This document shows positions 43,134 to 46,573 of a DNA stretch of 46,573 nt, one piece after another. Location of the stretch: contig FR899689.1 in NCBI GenBank assembly GCA_000437275.1, positions 1-46,573 on the forward strand, in the 5' to 3' direction. The stretch's first letter is position 1. Each line of letters opens with the position of its first letter. The notes below the pieces were generated by a model. That model made no database searches, was not told where the DNA came from, and saw only the letters and a program-made list of their open reading frames with translations. The translations under genes and the position numbers were made by a program. This DNA is from Clostridium sp. CAG:411. Lineage in GTDB: Bacteria > Bacillota > Clostridia > Lachnospirales > Lachnospiraceae.

Positions 43134-44063
43134 CTAAGGAAAACAGACCGCCTGAATCTGTTCGACCGCTATTTTATATTCTTCGTAGTTTTTTGCTTTT
43201 CTTATTTTTTTTACGCTTTTATCCACCGTAGGAAAAAATTTTCCCATATATATCCACAATTCTTTCATCTTATACAGTGCATTATTTCCAATTTCCTCAT
43301 AATAAGCTTCAAACAACTCATCATGAAATTGCCAAAAACGCTTTTTTTGTTCCTTCGTCCAAGTAAGCGTCTCCTGCTCCAATAAAAAAGGATTTGTGAG
43401 AAGCCCACGGCCAATCATAACATTTTGAATCGATGGACAAGCTTCTTTACAAGCCTTGATTTCTTCTTTTGTATGAAGTTCTCCATTATAACATAATGGA
43501 CTTTTTATGCTTTTAGCACTTTGCAAAAAACAGTCCCAATGAATCGGCTTTTTATAAAAATCCTGTTGTACCCTCGGATGTACAATTAACTCCTTGATGG
43601 GATACCGATTGTATCGTTCCAACAGTTCTTCCCACTCTTCTTCTTCATACCGTCCGATTCGTGTTTTGATCGAAATGGGAAGGGGCGATTTTTCAAAAAT
43701 AGCATCCAAAAAAGTTTCCAGTCGATAGGTTTCGCTTAAAAAACCTGCGCCCTTACACTTCTTTGCTACTGTGTTGGAAGGGCAACCAAGGTTTAAATTA
43801 ATCTCTTTATAGCCATATTCTTTTAACTCTTTTGCAACCTCATAAAAATATTCTGCATGATTTGTCAGAATCTGCGGCACCGTTGGAATGCCTTTATTAT
43901 TTTCCGGCAATATATCCTTTCGTTCTTTGGGTGTAAATGGCCCATGCATGGTAGGCGAAAGAAAGGGTGTAAAATATACATCTACACCCTTAAAATATTT
44001 CCAATGTAATTGTCGGTACAAATACGTGGTAATCCCCTCCATAGGGGCAAAATAACATTTCAT
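43134..44063 (-). CDS. tRNA-dihydrouridine synthase
   Basis: 309-residue FMN-dependent Dus enzyme that reduces uridines in the tRNA D-loop. Features are APMEGIT at the N-terminus, the substrate Cys in NLGCPSNTVAKKCKGAGFL, the FMN-phosphate region IGRGLLTNPF, and HPRVQQDFYK. The C-terminal helical domain is short. The start codon lies 1 base after the aspS stop, so it is co-transcribed and falls under the same T-box. Which Dus subgroup it belongs to, and which uridine is modified, cannot be told. Confidence 0.9.
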   Translation of the reverse strand: MKCYFAPMEGITTYLYRQLHWKYFKGVDVYFTPFLSPTMHGPFTPKERKDILPENNKGIPTVPQILTNHAEYFYEVAKELKEYGYKEINLNLGCPSNTVAKKCKGAGFLSETYRLETFLDAIFEKSPLPISIKTRIGRYEEEEWEELLERYNRYPIKELIVHPRVQQDFYKKPIHWDCFLQSAKSIKSPLCYNGELHTKEEIKACKEACPSIQNVMIGRGLLTNPFLLEQETLTWTKEQKKRFWQFHDELFEAYYEEIGNNALYKMKELWIYMGKFFPTVDKSVKKIRKAKNYEEYKIAVEQIQAVCFP

Positions 44064-44064
44064 C

Positions 44065-45822
44065 TTACTGACGTACCTTAATGTGTGCTTCTCTAAGCTG
44101 CTGTTCTGACACTTCGTTTGGTGCTCCGCACATCAAATCCTGTGCATTACCATTCATTGGGAATGGAATAATCTCACGAATGTTCTCTTCTTCACGAAGA
44201 AGCATGATCATACGGTCGATACCAGGTGCCATACCTGCATGTGGTGGTGCGCCGAACTGGAATGCATTGTATAATGCTCCAAATTTCTCTTTCAAGTCTT
44301 CTTCTGTATAACCAGCAATTTCAAAGGCTTTTATCATGATAGCAAGGTCATGGTTACGCACAGCTCCAGAAGATAATTCCACACCATTACATACAATATC
44401 ATACTGGTATGCCAAAATTTCTTCAGGGTCTTTGTTTTCCAAAGCTTCTAATCCGCCCTGTGGCATAGAGAATGGATTGTGTGTAAAGATAATCTTCTTT
44501 TCCTCTTCGTCATATTCGTACATTGGGAAATCATTTACAAAACAGAAACGATATGCATTTTTCTCTAATAAATCCAAACGTGCTCCCAATTCGTTTCGAA
44601 GCTGTCCTGCATAATTGGCTGCTTTCTTCTCTGTATCTGCAATAAAGAAAATCGTATCTCCAACTTCCAATCCTGCAAGCTCTCTCATTTCTACTTTCAT
44701 GTCATCTGGAATAAACTTATCAATTGGTCCTTTGTAAGATAAATCTTCTTTTACTTCTAAATATCCTAAACCGCCCATTCCAATTGACTGTGCAAATTTA
44801 AGAAGTTTCTCATGGAAACCTTTTGACATATCTGCATGTACCTTAATGGCACGAACCGTTTTCTTATGGAATGGTTTAAAGGTACATCTCTGGAAAAATT
44901 CTGTTACATCAATAATACGCAATGGATTTCTAAGGTCTGGCTTATCAGAACCAAACTCTAACATAGCCTGCTTATAACTGATAACAGGATATGGTGCCTG
45001 TGTAACAGTCGCACCCTCTGGTGCAAATTTTTCAAATGTTGCAGTGAGAACGGCTTCTCCCACGCGGAATACATCTTCCTGTGTTGCAAAACTCATCTCA
45101 AAATCCAACTGATAAAATTCACCTGGTGAACGGTCTGCTCTGGCATCCTCATCACGGAAACATGGTGCAATCTGGAAATACTTATCGAAACCAGATACCA
45201 TTAACAACTGTTTATACTGCTGTGGTGCCTGTGGCAACGCATAAAACTTTCCTTTGTATTTTCTTGATGGAACAATATAATCTCTTGCACCCTCTGGAGA
45301 AGATGCACAAAGAATTGGAGTCTGTATCTCCAAAAATCCCATTTCAGACATTTTCTGACGTAAGAAACTAATGACATTCGAACGGAAAATCATGTTGTCT
45401 TTTACTTTTTTGTTTCTCAAATCTAGGTAACGATATTTCAAACGCAAATCCTCACGAATTTCCTTTGATGTCATAATTTCAAATGGAAGCTGTGTATATA
45501 CTTTTCCTAATACATCAATAGTCTTTGCATCTAACTCAATGGTTCCTGTTGGAATCTTTGGGTTGTATGTCTCTTCATCACGATGCTCAATCAAACCTTC
45601 TACGGAAATACAGTCTTCTTTATTGATTCCCTCTAATAAAGCTGCATCACGAATAACAACCTGCAATACTCCATACATATCTCTTAAGTCAATAAAAGAT
45701 ACTCCACCATGGTCACGGATATTTTCTACCCATCCACAGACACGAAGTGTCTGGTCAACGTCTTTTTCTGTAATTTCATTCAACATACGATTACGATACT
45801 GATTGTTCGTATTTGTTTCCAT
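44065..45822 (-). CDS. aspS: Aspartyl-tRNA synthetase, bacterial type, probably non-discriminating
   Basis: 585-residue class IIb synthetase of bacterial length, including the GAD insertion. The anticodon-binding OB domain contains CGWVENIRDHGGVSFIDLRD. Motif 2 is FRDEDARADRSPGEFYQLDFE, and motif 3 is GAPPHAGMAPGIDRM. His38 in RDHGG equals the His found in non-discriminating AspRS (for example Pseudomonas), where discriminating enzymes such as E. coli have Leu (RDLGS). This suggests it also charges tRNA-Asn with Asp, for later amidation by GatCAB. It sits behind a consensus promoter and a T-box whose specifier reads AAC (Asn), and in front of a dus gene. Confidence 0.95.
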   Translation of the reverse strand: METNTNNQYRNRMLNEITEKDVDQTLRVCGWVENIRDHGGVSFIDLRDMYGVLQVVIRDAALLEGINKEDCISVEGLIEHRDEETYNPKIPTGTIELDAKTIDVLGKVYTQLPFEIMTSKEIREDLRLKYRYLDLRNKKVKDNMIFRSNVISFLRQKMSEMGFLEIQTPILCASSPEGARDYIVPSRKYKGKFYALPQAPQQYKQLLMVSGFDKYFQIAPCFRDEDARADRSPGEFYQLDFEMSFATQEDVFRVGEAVLTATFEKFAPEGATVTQAPYPVISYKQAMLEFGSDKPDLRNPLRIIDVTEFFQRCTFKPFHKKTVRAIKVHADMSKGFHEKLLKFAQSIGMGGLGYLEVKEDLSYKGPIDKFIPDDMKVEMRELAGLEVGDTIFFIADTEKKAANYAGQLRNELGARLDLLEKNAYRFCFVNDFPMYEYDEEEKKIIFTHNPFSMPQGGLEALENKDPEEILAYQYDIVCNGVELSSGAVRNHDLAIMIKAFEIAGYTEEDLKEKFGALYNAFQFGAPPHAGMAPGIDRMIMLLREEENIREIIPFPMNGNAQDLMCGAPNEVSEQQLREAHIKVRQ

Positions 45823-45877
45823 TTTATATCTCCTTTCTTTAAAACAAAGTGGCCAACTCTCTATATCCCTATAAAGT

Positions 45878-46137
45878 AAAAAAACGCCCTGAATACTTAA
45901 ATGTATTCAGGGCGAACTTATCTATGTCCGCGGTACCACCCGATTTACTGTTTCACAGTCACTCATTGGTCTTAAACCTGTTGCTTAACGCGCAACTACG
46001 TCGCACCTACTAAAAAACTCGTTCGGATTGCAGCTCGAAAGTGTTATTCATACAAATTCACTTTACAAAGTTCTCACTATCCTTTGCTCACTGGAAACGA
46101 TAATTTGTACTACTTCTCTTTGTCATAGCCATTTTAC
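45878..46137 (-). promoter_or_regulatory. T-box riboswitch of the aspS-dus operon, probable Asn specifier
   Basis: Minus-strand leader with the T-box core GGGTGGTACCGCGG (45928-45941) and a 12-bp terminator stem (45885-45914) running into seven Ts. In Stem I, ACAAATT (46102-46108) pairs with AATTTGT (46052-46058). Below it AAAG pairs with CTTT, flanking the specifier loop: AGAAGTAGT on one side and ATGAATAACA on the other. The triplet before the conserved purine A is AAC (46043-46045), an Asn codon. Binding of uncharged tRNA would stabilise the antiterminator and let aspS-dus be read. Confidence 0.9.
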
Positions 46138-46143
46138 TAAAAA

Positions 46144-46172
46144 ATTATATGCTATTTCCCAGCAAATGTCAA
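46144..46172 (-). promoter_or_regulatory. Consensus promoter of the aspS T-box operon
   Basis: Perfect TTGACA (46167-46172), 17 bases, perfect TATAAT (46144-46149) on the minus strand. Transcription would begin near 46137, at the start of the T-box leader. Confidence 0.9.
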
Positions 46173-46190
46173 CCAGCGAAACAAACTTTA

Positions 46191-46573
46191 TTATTTTACC
46201 TTAAATGTTTTCTTTAAAGTCTTATATCCGCTCTTTGTAACGGTAACAACAATCTTATTGCCTTTTTTCAATTTTTTCTTTAAGGAAACGCTGAATACAC
46301 CATTCTTTCCGGCCTTAACTGTATAAGTCTTAGAACCAACTTTTACTTTTACAGTAGCTGTCTTTTCTGTTTTTCCTTTTATTTTCTTTGCATTCTTTTT
46401 ATAACTTGTAAGCTTTAAAGTCTTGATTGTCTTTTTGCTAACAGGTTTCTTAGTTGGTGCAATGGATGGTGTTACGGTTGGTTCCGCTGGCGCTGTTGTA
46501 GCTGGTGTGGTTGGTTCTGGTGTAGCTGGCGCTTCTGTGACAGGTGCGGTTGGTACAACTGCGTCTGCAACCG
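46191..46573 (-). CDS. C-terminal part of a secreted or surface protein (Pro/Thr linker and Ig-like domain), cut by the window end
   Basis: The minus-strand frame is open from the window edge to a TAA at 46191-46193, about 126 codons without a start. The first 40 or so residues are a Pro/Ala/Thr-rich linker (blocks such as TPEPTTPATTAPAEP). They are followed by a Lys/Val/Thr-rich beta-sandwich: TATVKVKVGSKTYTVKAGKN, GVFSVSLKKKLKKGNKI, ending TLKKTFKVK. It resembles a small bacterial Ig-like domain used as a wall or polysaccharide-binding tail. The rest of the gene, including any enzyme domain, lies beyond the window. No LPXTG is present at the end. Confidence 0.75.
   Translation of the reverse strand, partial: VADAVVPTAPVTEAPATPEPTTPATTAPAEPTVTPSIAPTKKPVSKKTIKTLKLTSYKKNAKKIKGKTEKTATVKVKVGSKTYTVKAGKNGVFSVSLKKKLKKGNKIVVTVTKSGYKTLKKTFKVK

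Noticed and set aside
1..46573. tRNA or rRNA genes, CRISPR arrays, insertion sequences, prophage or attachment sites
   Set aside because: No T-loop consensus, regularly spaced repeats, transposase, integrase or terminal repeats were seen by eye on either strand. A covariance-model scan could still find a divergent RNA.

Overview
The window looks like chromosome from a low-GC, strictly anaerobic Clostridia, most likely Lachnospiraceae. Supporting this are an AT-rich base composition with strong GGAGG-type ribosome sites, a dnaG-rpoD-trmK-nif3 operon, an anaerobic (class III) ribonucleotide reductase, QueH, a T-box-controlled aspS, and very large secreted starch-degrading and Ig-like surface proteins. 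The family assignment is inference from gene content. I see no prophage, insertion sequence, CRISPR array, rRNA or tRNA gene.

Layout. (1) 1-4.4 kb, minus strand: an ECF sigma factor with an RsiV-like anti-sigma factor, followed by an MBOAT O-acyltransferase and an SGNH esterase/acyltransferase. This resembles the SigV/RsiV lysozyme-response and envelope O-acetylation theme. (2) 4.5-10.7 kb, minus: a uridine-kinase-like nucleoside kinase with a ThrRS-like N-terminus, then the macromolecular-synthesis operon dnaG-rpoD-trmK-nif3. (3) 10.8-16.4 kb, minus: one giant secreted multi-module GH13 amylase/pullulanase. (4) 16.5-19.5 kb, minus: a three-gene cluster of a triple-SH3 secreted protein, a cohesin-like/cadherin-like membrane protein, and queH. 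(5) 19.5-23.1 kb, minus: two consecutive small-large aconitase-superfamily dehydratase pairs (LeuD/LeuC-like), with a good promoter in front. (6) 23.2-26.3 kb, minus: purM-purN-purD. (7) 26.4-33.4 kb, minus: an extended M29 aminopeptidase, a hotdog thioesterase, dUTPase, nrdG, a remnant of a surface-protein gene, an orphan ORF and nrdD. The nrdD promoter overlaps two correctly spaced NrdR-box-like sites. (8) 33.8-39.5 kb: an FMN-binding-like lipid-anchored or membrane protein and two GT-C-type membrane glycosyltransferases on plus, with a third large GT-C-like protein convergent on minus. (9) 39.7-43.0 kb, plus: a large cytosolic TPR-like/GGDEF diguanylate cyclase. (10) 43.1-46.1 kb, minus: aspS-dus behind a consensus promoter and a T-box leader. 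(11) The window ends inside the 3' end of a Pro/Thr-rich, Ig-like surface protein gene.

The strongest regulatory signals are these. The T-box leader of aspS carries an apparent Asn (AAC) specifier rather than an Asp codon, and the synthetase has the His of non-discriminating AspRS; both point to transamidation-based Asn-tRNA synthesis. The tandem NrdR-like boxes over the nrdD promoter lie exactly 31 bp apart. The sigma factor promoter has a TGAAAC -35, which would fit autoregulation. The most open functional questions are the substrates of the tandem dehydratases, the SH3/cohesin-like/queH cluster, and the insert between nrdD and nrdG.
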